From the NCBI GenBank assembly GCA_051985675.1, contig JBPYFJ010000017.1:1-64000 (forward strand): a stretch of 64,000 bases of DNA, read 5' to 3'. Shown here piece by piece: positions 45,207-54,319 of this stretch. Every line of letters starts with the position of its first letter. The first letter of the stretch is position 1. The notes under the pieces are model-generated. The model did no database searches. It had not been told where the DNA came from and saw only the letters and a program-made list of their open reading frames with translations. Both the position numbers and the translations under genes were made by a program. The DNA is from JAFAXD01 sp051985675. GTDB lineage: Bacteria; Pseudomonadota; Alphaproteobacteria; Rhizobiales; Xanthobacteraceae.

Positions 45207-46571
45207 CTAACGCTTTGGCGGTGCCGCCTTCTTTTTCCTGCCGCCCGCATGCGCTGCGCGCCATTGTTGCGCCCAGCCGGCTTTGTTGATCTGCCGTCCG
45301 CGTCCGAGCGCAAGCGCGTCGGCGGGAACGTCCTCGGTGACCACCGAGCCGGAACCGACGTACGCACCGTCGCCGATCTTCACCGGCGCGACCAGCGAGG
45401 AGTTCGAGCCGATGAACGCTCCCGCGCCAATGTCGGTGCGATGCTTCTCGAAGCCATCATAGTTGCAGGTGATGGTCCCGGCACCGACGTTGCTATCCGC
45501 ACCGACGCGCGCATCGCCGATGTAGGTCAGATGATTGGCTGAGGCGCCCGCGTCGATCTCCGATTCCTTGACCTCGACGAAATTTCCAATCCGTACTCGT
45601 GCGCCGAGCTGCGCGCCGGGACGCAGTCGCGCAAATGGGCCGACCGAGGCGCCCGGACCTACCCGCGCCCCTTCCAGATGCGAGAATGAGCGAATCCGCG
45701 CGCCGTCTTCGACCACGACGCCGGGCCCGAACACCACGTAGGGCTCGATCACCACGTCGCGACCGAGCCTGGTGTCGGCGCAGAGATGAACCGTATCCGG
45801 CGCCACCATGGTGACACCGGCCTCGAGCGCCGCGCTGCGCAGCCGCGCTTGCAGCAGCGTCTCGGCCTGCGCCAACTGAGCCTGAGTGTTGATTCCGCGC
45901 ACCTCGTCCTCCGGGGTTTCCAGGGCCACCGCGTCCAATCCCATCTCCCGTGCGATGGCGACCGCGTCCGTCAGATAGAACTCACCCTTGGCATTGTCAT
46001 TGCCGATCCGTTCGATCAGCGTCAGCGCCACGTCGCCGCGCAGTGCCATGAGGCCGCCGTTGCACAAGGTGATTGCACATTCGGCAGCGTTGGCATCCCT
46101 CTCCTCGCGGATCGCCAGCAAGCGCTTGCCATCGACGATCAGACGGCCATAGCCGGTCGGGTCGGCGGCCTGGAATCCCAATACCACCACGGCGGCCCCG
46201 TCGCGCAACGGGCCGCGCAACCGGCGCAGGGTGTCGGTGCTCACCAACGGGGTGTCCGCAAACAACACAAGCACGTCATCAAAGCCGCGCCCGATCGCCG
46301 CTTTGGCCCGCAACACCGCGTTGGCGGTCCCGCGCCGCTGGTGCTGGACGATGACTTCGGCCTCCGGCATGAGATCGCTGACCGCGGTCGTGAGCGGGCC
46401 GGCGTCCGGACCGACCACCACCATAGTCGCGCCGCCGAGGTCGCGGACGGCGTTGAGCACGTGAGCAATCAGGGGTGCACCGCCGATCTCGTGCAAGACC
46501 TTGGGGCGCGAAGCCCGCATCCGGGTACCTTCGCCAGCCGCCAGTACGATAGACAGACACGTCCTTGCCAT
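45207..46571 (-). CDS. glmU: Bifunctional GlmU (GlcN-1-P acetyltransferase / GlcNAc-1-P uridyltransferase)
   Basis: 454 residues. The uridyltransferase domain starts with LAAGEGTRMRASRPKVLHEIGG and includes LVLFADTPLVSTDTL and CNGGLMALRGD. The left-handed beta-helix acetyltransferase shows hexapeptide repeats and the catalytic region NFVEVKESEIDAGASANHLTYIGDA with ITCNYDGFEKHRTDIGAGAFIGSNSSLVAPV. It catalyses the last two steps to UDP-GlcNAc. The C-terminus is basic (RKKKAAPPKR). It is divergent from the small membrane protein gene at 46705. Confidence 0.97.
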   Translation of the reverse strand: MARTCLSIVLAAGEGTRMRASRPKVLHEIGGAPLIAHVLNAVRDLGGATMVVVGPDAGPLTTAVSDLMPEAEVIVQHQRRGTANAVLRAKAAIGRGFDDVLVLFADTPLVSTDTLRRLRGPLRDGAAVVVLGFQAADPTGYGRLIVDGKRLLAIREERDANAAECAITLCNGGLMALRGDVALTLIERIGNDNAKGEFYLTDAVAIAREMGLDAVALETPEDEVRGINTQAQLAQAETLLQARLRSAALEAGVTMVAPDTVHLCADTRLGRDVVIEPYVVFGPGVVVEDGARIRSFSHLEGARVGPGASVGPFARLRPGAQLGARVRIGNFVEVKESEIDAGASANHLTYIGDARVGADSNVGAGTITCNYDGFEKHRTDIGAGAFIGSNSSLVAPVKIGDGAYVGSGSVVTEDVPADALALGRGRQINKAGWAQQWRAAHAGGRKKKAAPPKR

Positions 46572-46704
46572 TCACGTCGTCCGTGCAACTATAGGGCCGG
46601 TACCATCCCAAGTTACGCTCAACAATTCGATAAGTCCGGCTGCCAGCGACCCTGGAGCCAACCCATCCGACGGCCTCAGTGCTGCGATTTTCGCAGATAT
46701 TGCA

Positions 46705-47082
46705 ATGCGCACACGCTTCATGCCTACGGCTCGCCAGGCCAACTGGCTCATTTCCATCGGTTTTCTGGCGCTCCTCTATGCGCTTTACCTGCGCTACTTC
46801 GGAATCGAGAACACCCCGCTGGGTCTCGCGTGCGATGCCGGCCTCGGCACCTCGCTCTGCCTCATCCGGCGGGTCGTCTACACCCTGGGCGCCCACCTGG
46901 TGTTCGGCTGGATCGCGCTCGGCGCCGCCGCGATCAACTTTATCCGGCCCTCCCCGGCCATGTTCGGCTTTGCCCTGGCGGCGAGCGCCTTCGGCCTCGT
47001 GCTCTACAATGCCGGGCTCGCGGGTCTCGCAGCCGGCCTTGTGATCATGAGCTTCGCGCGCCCCGTGAGCGAGCCAGAATAG
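46705..47082 (+). CDS. Small membrane protein of unknown function
   Basis: 125 residues with three or four hydrophobic segments: NWLISIGFLALLYALYL, VVYTLGAHLVFGWIALGAAAI, MFGFALAASAFGLVLYNAGLAGLAAGLVIM. A short loop holds two cysteines (LACDAGLGTSLC). The pattern recalls small proteins near disulfide or respiratory genes, but I cannot place it. Two ATGs compete (46705 and 46720). The last 38 bases overlap the 3' end of the GH17 protein gene on the other strand. Confidence 0.6.
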   Translation: MRTRFMPTARQANWLISIGFLALLYALYLRYFGIENTPLGLACDAGLGTSLCLIRRVVYTLGAHLVFGWIALGAAAINFIRPSPAMFGFALAASAFGLVLYNAGLAGLAAGLVIMSFARPVSEPE

Positions 47083-48649
47083 CGGCGAGGACGAGCAGGA
47101 CGGCGCTCAGCCACAGGGCCTGCCAGTTCGCCACCGTTTCATCGAGCGCGATATATACCGCCGACAGCGCGAGCGTGATGGCCGCGATCGTCTCCGCTGC
47201 GCTCGGCCACGCCGCCCCCCGTTCGGTGAGCAGGGTCAGCACCGCATAGGGCGCCGTTGCGGCCGTGAGCGGCACGAACGGAAAGTCGCGATAGCGCGGA
47301 TCGAACACGAGGCCGAGCGCGACCTGGATCCCAAGCACGGTCAGGATCACCAAACCGGTTCCGAGCACGGCAGCGGTCAATCCGGAGGGTCGTTCGTCGT
47401 GGCGGCCCAGGATACGGGCGAACGGGGGTACGGCGATGCCGCGTACCAGGGCGGCCGTACCGGCGAGCGGCGCAACCACGACCACTGCCAACAGCGCAAG
47501 CGAGCGGGCCCAGCCTCCGATCCCAAAACTCTCCACCGGAACCTTCGCAATCGCCCAGCCGACGAAAATCCCGGGAACGGCTGCGTTTGCGAGGATGCCG
47601 AACCATCTCGGCAGCGACAGTTTGTCCGGCCGCCCAAACAGCGCCGCCACCGCGAATACGGCCGCGGCCAGGGCAACGCCGGCGAGCGCCTGCCAAATCC
47701 AGTGCGGATGATCGGACACGGGCTTGCCCCAGGCGAATTTCGGGACCCGTGTGTCGGCGGTCAGGAATCCCCAATGGCCGCCGACGGTCCCCTCTAGGGC
47801 GCGTTTCCAGGGCTGGTCAAAGGCTTCAATCAGATTGACCCGAAGCCCCTCTTGCTGGGCGCGGGCCAGCACCTCCTGCGCGACCAGCGCCTGGTTGATC
47901 GGCGATGGCAGCGCGCCTTGGCGCATCCGGCCAGCACTCGGCCAGCCGAACTCCCCGACCATGATTTCCTTGCCGGCGAAAGCCGTCGCAACCTGACGCG
48001 TGACCGCAACGACATGATTGGCCGCCTCGCCGGCCGGGACCGGCACATCCTCCCAGTACGGCAGCAGGTGGATGGTGACAAAATCGACCGCTGAGGCGAC
48101 CTCACGGTTGCGCAACCAGAATTCCCAGACGTCGGCGTATGTCACCGGGACCGGCACCGCCGCCTTGACCTTGCGGATGACGTCGGTGAGCGCCGAGGCG
48201 GACAATTCGCCGCGCAACAAGACCTCGTTGCCGACCACGATTGCCCGTATGACATCGGGGTAGCGGTTGGCGAGGGCCACGGCCGTTTCGACCTGGAACC
48301 GATTGAACTCCGGGTCGCGTCCCAGCCACAGCCCCTGCAGGACTTTGAGACCATGGCGCTGGGCAATCGGTGTGATCTGGTCGAGGCCGAGGTTGACCGA
48401 ATAGGTCCGCACGCACTCGGTCAATGGGGCGAGTTGGGCGAGGTCATCCTCGATCTGCCAGGGCGGGATGCGGGTCGCGAGGTCGAGCGGCGTCTGATCC
48501 CCGCGAAATGGGGCATAGGATACACACGGCAGCTTTTCACCCGCGGCGAGCGGGGCCACCGGGATACTTGCCGGCGCACCGAGCCACCCCCAGGCGGCGA
48601 CAACGACCGTCACCGCCAGCGCGAAAAATACCGCCCATGCCTTCATCAA
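47045..48649 (-). CDS. GH17-domain membrane protein, beta-(1,3)/(1,6)-glucan synthesis (NdvC-like)
   Basis: 534 residues. An N-terminal membrane anchor leads to a periplasmic glycoside hydrolase family 17-type domain (about 40-310): CVSYAPFRGDQTPLD, the acid/base Glu in AIVVGNEVLLRGEL, and the nucleophile Glu in IMVGEFGWPSAGRMRQGALP. Six or more membrane helices fill the C-terminal 220 residues. This composition and size match Bradyrhizobium NdvC (about 60 kDa), which is needed for beta-1,6 linkages in the cyclic glucan. Its partner with a synthase domain lies divergently at 49531. In such transferases GH17 acts as a transglycosylase rather than a hydrolase. Confidence 0.78.
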   Translation of the reverse strand: MMKAWAVFFALAVTVVVAAWGWLGAPASIPVAPLAAGEKLPCVSYAPFRGDQTPLDLATRIPPWQIEDDLAQLAPLTECVRTYSVNLGLDQITPIAQRHGLKVLQGLWLGRDPEFNRFQVETAVALANRYPDVIRAIVVGNEVLLRGELSASALTDVIRKVKAAVPVPVTYADVWEFWLRNREVASAVDFVTIHLLPYWEDVPVPAGEAANHVVAVTRQVATAFAGKEIMVGEFGWPSAGRMRQGALPSPINQALVAQEVLARAQQEGLRVNLIEAFDQPWKRALEGTVGGHWGFLTADTRVPKFAWGKPVSDHPHWIWQALAGVALAAAVFAVAALFGRPDKLSLPRWFGILANAAVPGIFVGWAIAKVPVESFGIGGWARSLALLAVVVVAPLAGTAALVRGIAVPPFARILGRHDERPSGLTAAVLGTGLVILTVLGIQVALGLVFDPRYRDFPFVPLTAATAPYAVLTLLTERGAAWPSAAETIAAITLALSAVYIALDETVANWQALWLSAVLLVLAAILARSRGARSS

Positions 48650-48831
48650 TGCCCCGGGGACGTGCTTATATGGCGAGGCTTATCGCGCGCCCGCCCGGGT
48701 GCCAAGAAGTCTGCGGCGCCACCTGGCCGCGATAGCCGATCAGCCAGGACTGGGTACGCCGCAATGCGGACGCTTTCGGGTGCTGACTGGGGCCGCGCCG
48801 GGGGTTCGAACACGTCAATCCAAAGCAAGCC

Positions 48832-49329
48832 ATGAAGAAATCAGTCGTGCGCGGGGCCACTGCGCTGGCCGTGCTTGTCGCCATCTGCCTGTCTGCATTC
48901 GCAGCGCTCGCTCAGGGGAGCGATCAGAAGACGGGCGACGCCAAGCCGAAGGATGCCAGCCGCAGCGAAGACGTGCGCAAACGGATTGACGAGATTTCCG
49001 AGGTGGGCCGCCAGCTGACCGGGCCGGCCGCCAATCCGGAGTGCTATTGGCTGGGCCAACGGGTCATCAACCTGCTGATACGCGATGATCTCGATACGGC
49101 GTTCCGCCACCTCGACCTGTATGACCGGTTCGGCTGTCCGGGCGGCCATATTCAGGCAACGTTCAGGTGTTTGGTACGCCAGGGTGCCGACGTAATTGTC
49201 GACCCGAAAACCCCCGGCCAAGTCAACGAGCGCATTCAGGCCTGCTGGATCAGCCCGACGGCGACCCAGCCGCCCGCACAGGCGCCGGCGGCAACCGCGG
49301 AACAACCTCAAGGCACAACCAGCCGCTAG
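48832..49329 (+). CDS. Exported protein of the beta-glucan locus
   Basis: 165 residues. Signal peptide (ALAVLVAICLSAFAALAQG), then a helical, charged segment (EDVRKRIDEISEVGRQL), a core with three cysteines (NPECYWLGQRVINLLI, DRFGCPGGHIQATFRCL, IQACWI) and a Pro/Ala-rich tail. Proteins of this kind sit between the ndvC- and ndvB-type genes in Bradyrhizobium and are annotated as beta-1,3/1,6-glucan biosynthesis proteins. The biochemical role is not known. It precedes the synthase gene by 200 bases on the same strand; 49330-49530 shows no other gene. Confidence 0.68.
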   Translation: MKKSVVRGATALAVLVAICLSAFAALAQGSDQKTGDAKPKDASRSEDVRKRIDEISEVGRQLTGPAANPECYWLGQRVINLLIRDDLDTAFRHLDLYDRFGCPGGHIQATFRCLVRQGADVIVDPKTPGQVNERIQACWISPTATQPPAQAPAATAEQPQGTTSR

Positions 49330-49530
49330 CTTTCGCGCGGCATTTGCGCGCGCCGAGTTGTTGAACCGCAGGTGCGGCAAATATTTTTGCGCTGCCCTCT
49401 GGTGCCAATAAATTGCCACGTCTAATTTGTAGCTATGAGCTGATCTACATCGACCTGCCGCGATGCTTGGTCGAGCCGAGGGGACAGGCTCGAACCGAGT
49501 GCAATTCCGCCCCGCACGGTAACGAGTAAG

Positions 49531-52236
49531 ATGCGCTCCGTCGCAGCAGTCGTCGCGCTTGCAGCGTGCCTGCATGCCGGCGTTTGGGCTTTTTTCGAGA
49601 GCCAGCAGGTCGCTCCCGAAGTCAACAAGCCGCTCGCCAGCCTGTCGTATGCGCCGTTCGAAGGGATTTCCCATCCGGACGACCTGAGCACACGGCCGAC
49701 GATCGAACAGATCCGCAAAGATCTGCGCACGATCGCGCCGTACACCCGCACGGTGCGAACCTATTCGTCCACTGGCGGGCTCGAGGCGGTACCCGACGTC
49801 GCGGCCGAACTGGGCCTCAAGGTTACGCTCGGCGTCTGGTTGACCAAGGATAAGGACAGCGACGGGCGCGACATCCCCGCCGCCAAGGAGCGCAATGAGC
49901 GCGAAATCCGCTCGGCGATCGAGCTTGCCCGGCACCACAGCAACATCAACGCAATCGTGGTTGGCAACGAAACGATCTACCGGGCCGACCAGTCGATCGA
50001 CGGTCTTATCCGGATCATTCAGCGCGTAAAGAAATCAGTTCAAGTGCCTGTAACAACAGGTGAAATCGTAAGTTCATGGACCGAGCTCGGTAAGGATTCC
50101 ATCAAGCTCGCGGCGGCCGTCGACTTTATTGCCGCGCACAGTCTGCCGTACTGGAATGGTGTCGCCTACGATCAGGCGGTCGATGCCGCGATCGATTCCT
50201 ACAATGCGCTCCGGCAGATGTACCCGGGCAAGCGCGTGGTGCTCGCGGAGTTCGGGTGGCCGAGCGCCGGCTACAACCGCCAAGCCGCCATGCCGGGCCG
50301 CCAGGAGCAGGCCGCGGTGATCCGCGGTTTTGTGGCGCGCGCCGAGGCGCAAGGCATCGACTACAACATCATCGAGGCGTTCGATCAGCCCTGGAAGACG
50401 TTTGAAGGAAGCGTGGGGTCCTACTGGGGGCTGTTCGACGCATCGCGCCAGCCGAAGTTCCAGTGGAACGGGCCGATCCAGGACACCGACCATTGGAAGC
50501 TCGCGGTGATCGCCGTCGCGGCCGGGTTCCTGCTGTCGCTACCCATCCTGGCGATCATCGGCGCGACGCTTGGCCAAGCCATCCTTCTCGCCTTCGCGGC
50601 GCACGCGGTCGGGGCCTGGGCGGCGACCATCTTCGCCTATTGGAACGGCCATTATTTCGTGCCCGGTTCGGCGTTCGCGCTCGGATTTGCGATCGTGTTG
50701 CTGGTGCCGCTGATCCTGATCACGCTCGCCCGCATCCAGGAGATCGCCGCGATCCTGTTCGGGTTGCCGCCGCAGCGCCTGCTGCGCGTTGCGGCCCCGT
50801 CGCTCGCCCCGGGTTACGCGCCCAAGGTGTCGATCCACGTGCCGGCCTATATGGAGCCGCCGGACATGCTCAAGGCGACGCTCGACGCGATCGCCGGCCT
50901 CGACTATCCGAACTTCGAATGCGTGGTCATCATCAACAATACGTCCGATCCCGCGTTCTGGCGCCCGATCGAGGACCACTGCGCCGCGCTCGGCGAGCGC
51001 TTCAAGTTCCTCAACGTCGAGAATGTCGCTGGCTTCAAGGCCGGGGCGCTACGGATCGCGCTCGCGCATAGCGCACCCGATACCGAGATCATCGGCGTGG
51101 TCGATGCGGACTACGTAGTCCGACCCGACTGGCTCAAGGACCTGGTCCCGGCGTTTGCCGACCCCAAAGTGGGCTTGATCCAGGCGCCGCAGGACCACCG
51201 TGACGGCAACCGCAGCCCGATGCATCGGGCCATGTGCGGCGAATACTCGGGTTTCTTCGACATCGGCATGGTTCTGCGCAACGAGGCCAACGCCATCATC
51301 GTGCACGGCACCATGTGCCTGGTGCGCAAGCAGGCGCTCGAAAGCGCCGGCGGCTGGTCGAGCGATACGATCTGCGAAGATACCGACCTCGGGCTGACGC
51401 TGCTCGAGCAAGGATGGCTCGCGCACTACACCGATCGTCGCTATGGCTTCGGGCTCCTGCCCGACACGTTCGAGGCCTACAAGAAGCAGCGTCACCGCTG
51501 GGCGTTTGGCGGGCTGCAGATCGCCAAGAAGCACTGCCGCTCGCTGCTGAGCGGAATGACCGAGCTCTCACGCGATCAGCGCCGCGAGTTTGCGATGGGA
51601 TGGCTCAATTGGCTCGGCGCCGAAAGCGTCGGCGTTCTGGTCGCACTGCTGAACCTGATCTGGGTTCCGGTCGTCGCGTTCGTGGGCATTGCGATTCCCG
51701 ACAAGATCCTGACGCTGCCGATCATCGCGACCTTTGCGGTCTCGGTCGTGCATTTCGCGGTGCTCTATCGGGCACGGGTCGCGATCCCGTCGCGGCATGC
51801 CGCCGCCGCCATGTTGGCCGCGGTTGCCATGCAATGGACGGTCGCCCGTGCGGTCGCCATCGGTCTTATCAAGGAACACCTGCCGTTCGTGCGCACCGCG
51901 AAGGGCGGCAGCGGGCGCCGCCGTCAGCAATTCCCGGCTTTCTACGAGGCGATCCTCGGCTGCCTTCTGGTGCTTGGCGCAGCGATTGTGTTCGCCACCA
52001 ACTACGAGCACGTCCGTGAGATCAACCTCTTTGCCGACGTGCTGGTGATCCAGAGTCTTCCGTTCCTGGCGGCGGCCGTCTTGGCGGCGCTCGAAGGCTC
52101 GCGCGTCAACGATTATGCGTTCTGGCGCCGGCTGGAAACGCGGCTGCTCCCGCGCCTGCGACCCGCCACGATCGCGCAGGTGGCGATCGCGGAGGCGGCG
52201 AAGCCCAGCGAGAAGCGCATCGAAGCGGCACAGTAG
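49531..52236 (+). CDS. GH17 plus GT2 membrane glucan synthase (NdvB-like)
   Basis: 901 residues. After a signal-anchor the periplasmic GH17-type domain (about 40-310) shows LSYAPFEGISHPDDL, INAIVVGNETIYR and VVLAEFGWPSAGYNRQ with both catalytic Glu. Two to three helices then precede a cytoplasmic GT2 synthase (about 420-670): VSIHVPAYMEPPDMLKATL, the first Asp pair in GVVDADYVVRPDWL, CEDTDLGLTLLEQGW, and the QxxRW box in KKQRHRWAFGGLQ. More helices close the protein. Size (about 100 kDa) and domain order match the Bradyrhizobium/Azospirillum beta-(1,3) cyclic-glucan synthase NdvB, which is unrelated to the Sinorhizobium protein of the same name. UDP-glucose is the likely donor. The product would act in osmoadaptation and host interaction. 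Confidence 0.82.
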   Translation: MRSVAAVVALAACLHAGVWAFFESQQVAPEVNKPLASLSYAPFEGISHPDDLSTRPTIEQIRKDLRTIAPYTRTVRTYSSTGGLEAVPDVAAELGLKVTLGVWLTKDKDSDGRDIPAAKERNEREIRSAIELARHHSNINAIVVGNETIYRADQSIDGLIRIIQRVKKSVQVPVTTGEIVSSWTELGKDSIKLAAAVDFIAAHSLPYWNGVAYDQAVDAAIDSYNALRQMYPGKRVVLAEFGWPSAGYNRQAAMPGRQEQAAVIRGFVARAEAQGIDYNIIEAFDQPWKTFEGSVGSYWGLFDASRQPKFQWNGPIQDTDHWKLAVIAVAAGFLLSLPILAIIGATLGQAILLAFAAHAVGAWAATIFAYWNGHYFVPGSAFALGFAIVLLVPLILITLARIQEIAAILFGLPPQRLLRVAAPSLAPGYAPKVSIHVPAYMEPPDMLKATLDAIAGLDYPNFECVVIINNTSDPAFWRPIEDHCAALGERFKFLNVENVAGFKAGALRIALAHSAPDTEIIGVVDADYVVRPDWLKDLVPAFADPKVGLIQAPQDHRDGNRSPMHRAMCGEYSGFFDIGMVLRNEANAIIVHGTMCLVRKQALESAGGWSSDTICEDTDLGLTLLEQGWLAHYTDRRYGFGLLPDTFEAYKKQRHRWAFGGLQIAKKHCRSLLSGMTELSRDQRREFAMGWLNWLGAESVGVLVALLNLIWVPVVAFVGIAIPDKILTLPIIATFAVSVVHFAVLYRARVAIPSRHAAAAMLAAVAMQWTVARAVAIGLIKEHLPFVRTAKGGSGRRRQQFPAFYEAILGCLLVLGAAIVFATNYEHVREINLFADVLVIQSLPFLAAAVLAALEGSRVNDYAFWRRLETRLLPRLRPATIAQVAIAEAAKPSEKRIEAAQ

Positions 52237-52264
52237 TCCGCCGGGCTCCCTGGAGCCGGCATCC

Positions 52265-53434
52265 TCAGCCGGCGGCCATCGCAGTTTCGACCAGCCGCAC
52301 CCAATAAGATGTTCCGACCGGGATCACGTCGTCGTTGAAGTTGTAGGCGGGATGGTGCAGCCCGGGGCTGTCGCCGTTGCCGACGAAAATGAACGCGCCG
52401 GCGCGTGCCTCCAGCATGTAGGAGAAATCCTCCGCCCCCATGACGGGCGGAAAGTTCGTATCGACGCGATCGGCACCAACAATCTGGGATGCGATCGATG
52501 CGGCGAACGCGGTCTGCTGTTCGTGGTTCTTGAGCACCGGGTAGCCGCGCCGATAGGTGAGCTTTGCCTTGGCGCCATAGAGCCGCGCCGTGCCTTCGAC
52601 CACTTCGTGCAGGCGCTTTTCGAGAAGATCGCGAACATCCGGGCTCAGCGCGCGCGCCGTGCCGCTCAGGTGCGCGGTTTGCGGAATGACGTTGTCCGTG
52701 GTCCCGGCCCGGAACACGCAGATCGAGATCACCGCGGATTTGATCGGATCGACATTGCGCGCCACGATGGATTGAATCTGGTTGACGATCTGCGAGCCGA
52801 CCAGGACGGTGTCGACCGACAGCTGCGGTCGCGCCGCGTGTCCGCCGACGCCCTCGATATCGATGGTGACGGTGTCGGCCGACGCCATCAGCGCCCCGGT
52901 GCGGATTCCGAATTGCCCGAGCGGCAGCCCGGGATAATTGTGCATGCCGTAGACCTCCTGGACGCCGAAGCGCTCCATCAGGCCGTCCTTCACCATTTCC
53001 CGCCCGCCGCCGCCGCCCTCCTCGGCCGGCTGAAACACCAGCACTGCGGTGCCGGCAAAGTTGCGGGTCTCGGCCAGGTATTTGGCGGCGCCGAGCAGCA
53101 TGGCGGTATGCCCGTCGTGCCCGCACGCATGCATTTTGCCGGGCACCGTCGACTTGTAGGGCACCCCGGTCGCTTCCTCGATCGGCAGTGCATCCATGTC
53201 GGCGCGCAGCCCGATGACCTTGTCGCCCTGCCCGCGCTTGCCGCGGATCACCCCGACCACGCCGGTGCGGCCGATGCCGGGCACCACCTCGTCGCAGCCA
53301 AACGCCTTCAGCTTGTCGGCAACGCTCGCAGCGGTGCGATGGACATCGAACAGGAGTTCCGGATGAGCATGAATGTCGTGCCGCCATTCGGCAATTTCGC
53401 CCTGCAGGTCGGCGACCCGGTTCACGATCGGCAT
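52265..53434 (-). CDS. M20-family metallo-amidohydrolase (hippurate/N-acyl amino acid hydrolase type)
   Basis: 389 residues. Metal ligands are in KMHACGHDGHTAMLLGAAKY, with LVFQPAEEGGGGG (catalytic Glu) and GAEDFSYMLEA. A dimerisation lid domain with IEGVGGHAARPQLSVD lies in the middle. This is the AmiA/HipO/CarP branch that cleaves N-acyl amino acids. The strong AAGGAG before the ATG at 53434 settles the start; the frame open to 53650 is spurious and crosses the tRNA gene. Cytoplasmic, no operon partner. Confidence 0.9.
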   Translation of the reverse strand: MPIVNRVADLQGEIAEWRHDIHAHPELLFDVHRTAASVADKLKAFGCDEVVPGIGRTGVVGVIRGKRGQGDKVIGLRADMDALPIEEATGVPYKSTVPGKMHACGHDGHTAMLLGAAKYLAETRNFAGTAVLVFQPAEEGGGGGREMVKDGLMERFGVQEVYGMHNYPGLPLGQFGIRTGALMASADTVTIDIEGVGGHAARPQLSVDTVLVGSQIVNQIQSIVARNVDPIKSAVISICVFRAGTTDNVIPQTAHLSGTARALSPDVRDLLEKRLHEVVEGTARLYGAKAKLTYRRGYPVLKNHEQQTAFAASIASQIVGADRVDTNFPPVMGAEDFSYMLEARAGAFIFVGNGDSPGLHHPAYNFNDDVIPVGTSYWVRLVETAMAAG

Positions 53435-53608
53435 TGTGATAAACTCCTTAAGGCGCATGGCCGCGGCGCATGTCGCGGTGGCGCGTTTTGCGGAGTAGAC
53501 TGCCGGGCGCGCGCGAACGCAAGCGCGGCTATTGACCCGCCGCGAGTGCGCTCGTACACACCCGCCAGCATGGCTCGCGTCCGACGCGACTTGGACCGCA
53601 CGCCTTGA

Positions 53609-53684
53609 GAGCCCGTAGCTCAGTCGGTAGAGCACGTGACTTTTAATCATGGGGTCGCGGGTTCGAGTCCCGCCGGGCTCACCA
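53609..53684 (+). tRNA. tRNA-Lys (anticodon UUU)
   Basis: Complete cloverleaf of 76 nt with CCA encoded: acceptor GAGCCCG/CGGGCTC, D arm GCTC..GAGC, anticodon stem CGTGA/TCATG around CTTTTAA (anticodon TTT), T arm GCGGG/CCCGC with TTCGAGT. No duplicated part of this tRNA was noticed in the window. Confidence 0.95.
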
Positions 53685-53763
53685 AATTTGTTATCTCCAC
53701 TTTATGATCGCGCAGGTTCGACGGCGGCGACCTGGCTCCCGACTGTTTGCAGTCGACGAGCAC

Positions 53764-54246
53764 TCAATTCTCGCGTTTGGTCGGCTTCGGCGTTCCGACC
53801 TCGGTCGCGATCTTGTCCAGGATGGCCTGCACGCTCTGGGCCTCCGGGCCCTGCGTGATGTCGATCGGCCGCTCCATCAGCGCAATTTTGCGGATCACCG
53901 CGATGTCGGCAACGATCCGGATGTCGGAGCCTTCGGGCGCCAGCGTATAGGTGATGCGTTCGATCGGATTGCCCTTGGCGTCGGCGGCCGAGAGCCCTTG
54001 CAGCGCGGTGCCGCTTGCCGGCTGCTCGAACGGCATTTCCAATTGGCTTTCCTTGCCGACGCGGTACTTGCGCTTTGCCATTTCGGCGACGAGCGCCGTC
54101 TTGACCTTGTCGATCGTCGTCCCTGAAATCGTGACCTCGGGTTTTGTAGGATGCAGCTCCGGCGACGAGGCCGCGCAGCCGGCCAGAACCAGGAATGTCA
54201 ACACAACGAGCGCGGACGCGCGGACGTGTCGCTGATCCGATCTCAT
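53764..54246 (-). CDS. Hypothetical lipoprotein
   Basis: 160 residues. The N-terminus SALVVLTFLVLAGCAASS is a lipobox (LAGC), so Cys22 is the likely lipidation site and the protein sits on the inner or outer membrane facing the periplasm. The mature part is mixed with KVKTALVAEMAKRKYRV and IRIVADIAVIRK. No named domain recognised. The ATG at 54246 is chosen to give a proper signal peptide; the upstream frame overlaps the Bug gene's end. Confidence 0.7.
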   Translation of the reverse strand: MRSDQRHVRASALVVLTFLVLAGCAASSPELHPTKPEVTISGTTIDKVKTALVAEMAKRKYRVGKESQLEMPFEQPASGTALQGLSAADAKGNPIERITYTLAPEGSDIRIVADIAVIRKIALMERPIDITQGPEAQSVQAILDKIATEVGTPKPTKREN

Positions 54247-54319
54247 CGATCCGCGTCTGCCGGCAATCCGCGCGACGTCAATTGCCGTTTCACCGCCAGC
54301 TCCCTTGCCATACTTAGGC

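Noticed and set aside
52265..53650. 461-residue version of the M20 hydrolase reading through the tRNA-Lys region
   Set aside because: A strong AAGGAG site and the conserved family start favour 53434. The extra 72 codons cross a tRNA gene and have no homology.
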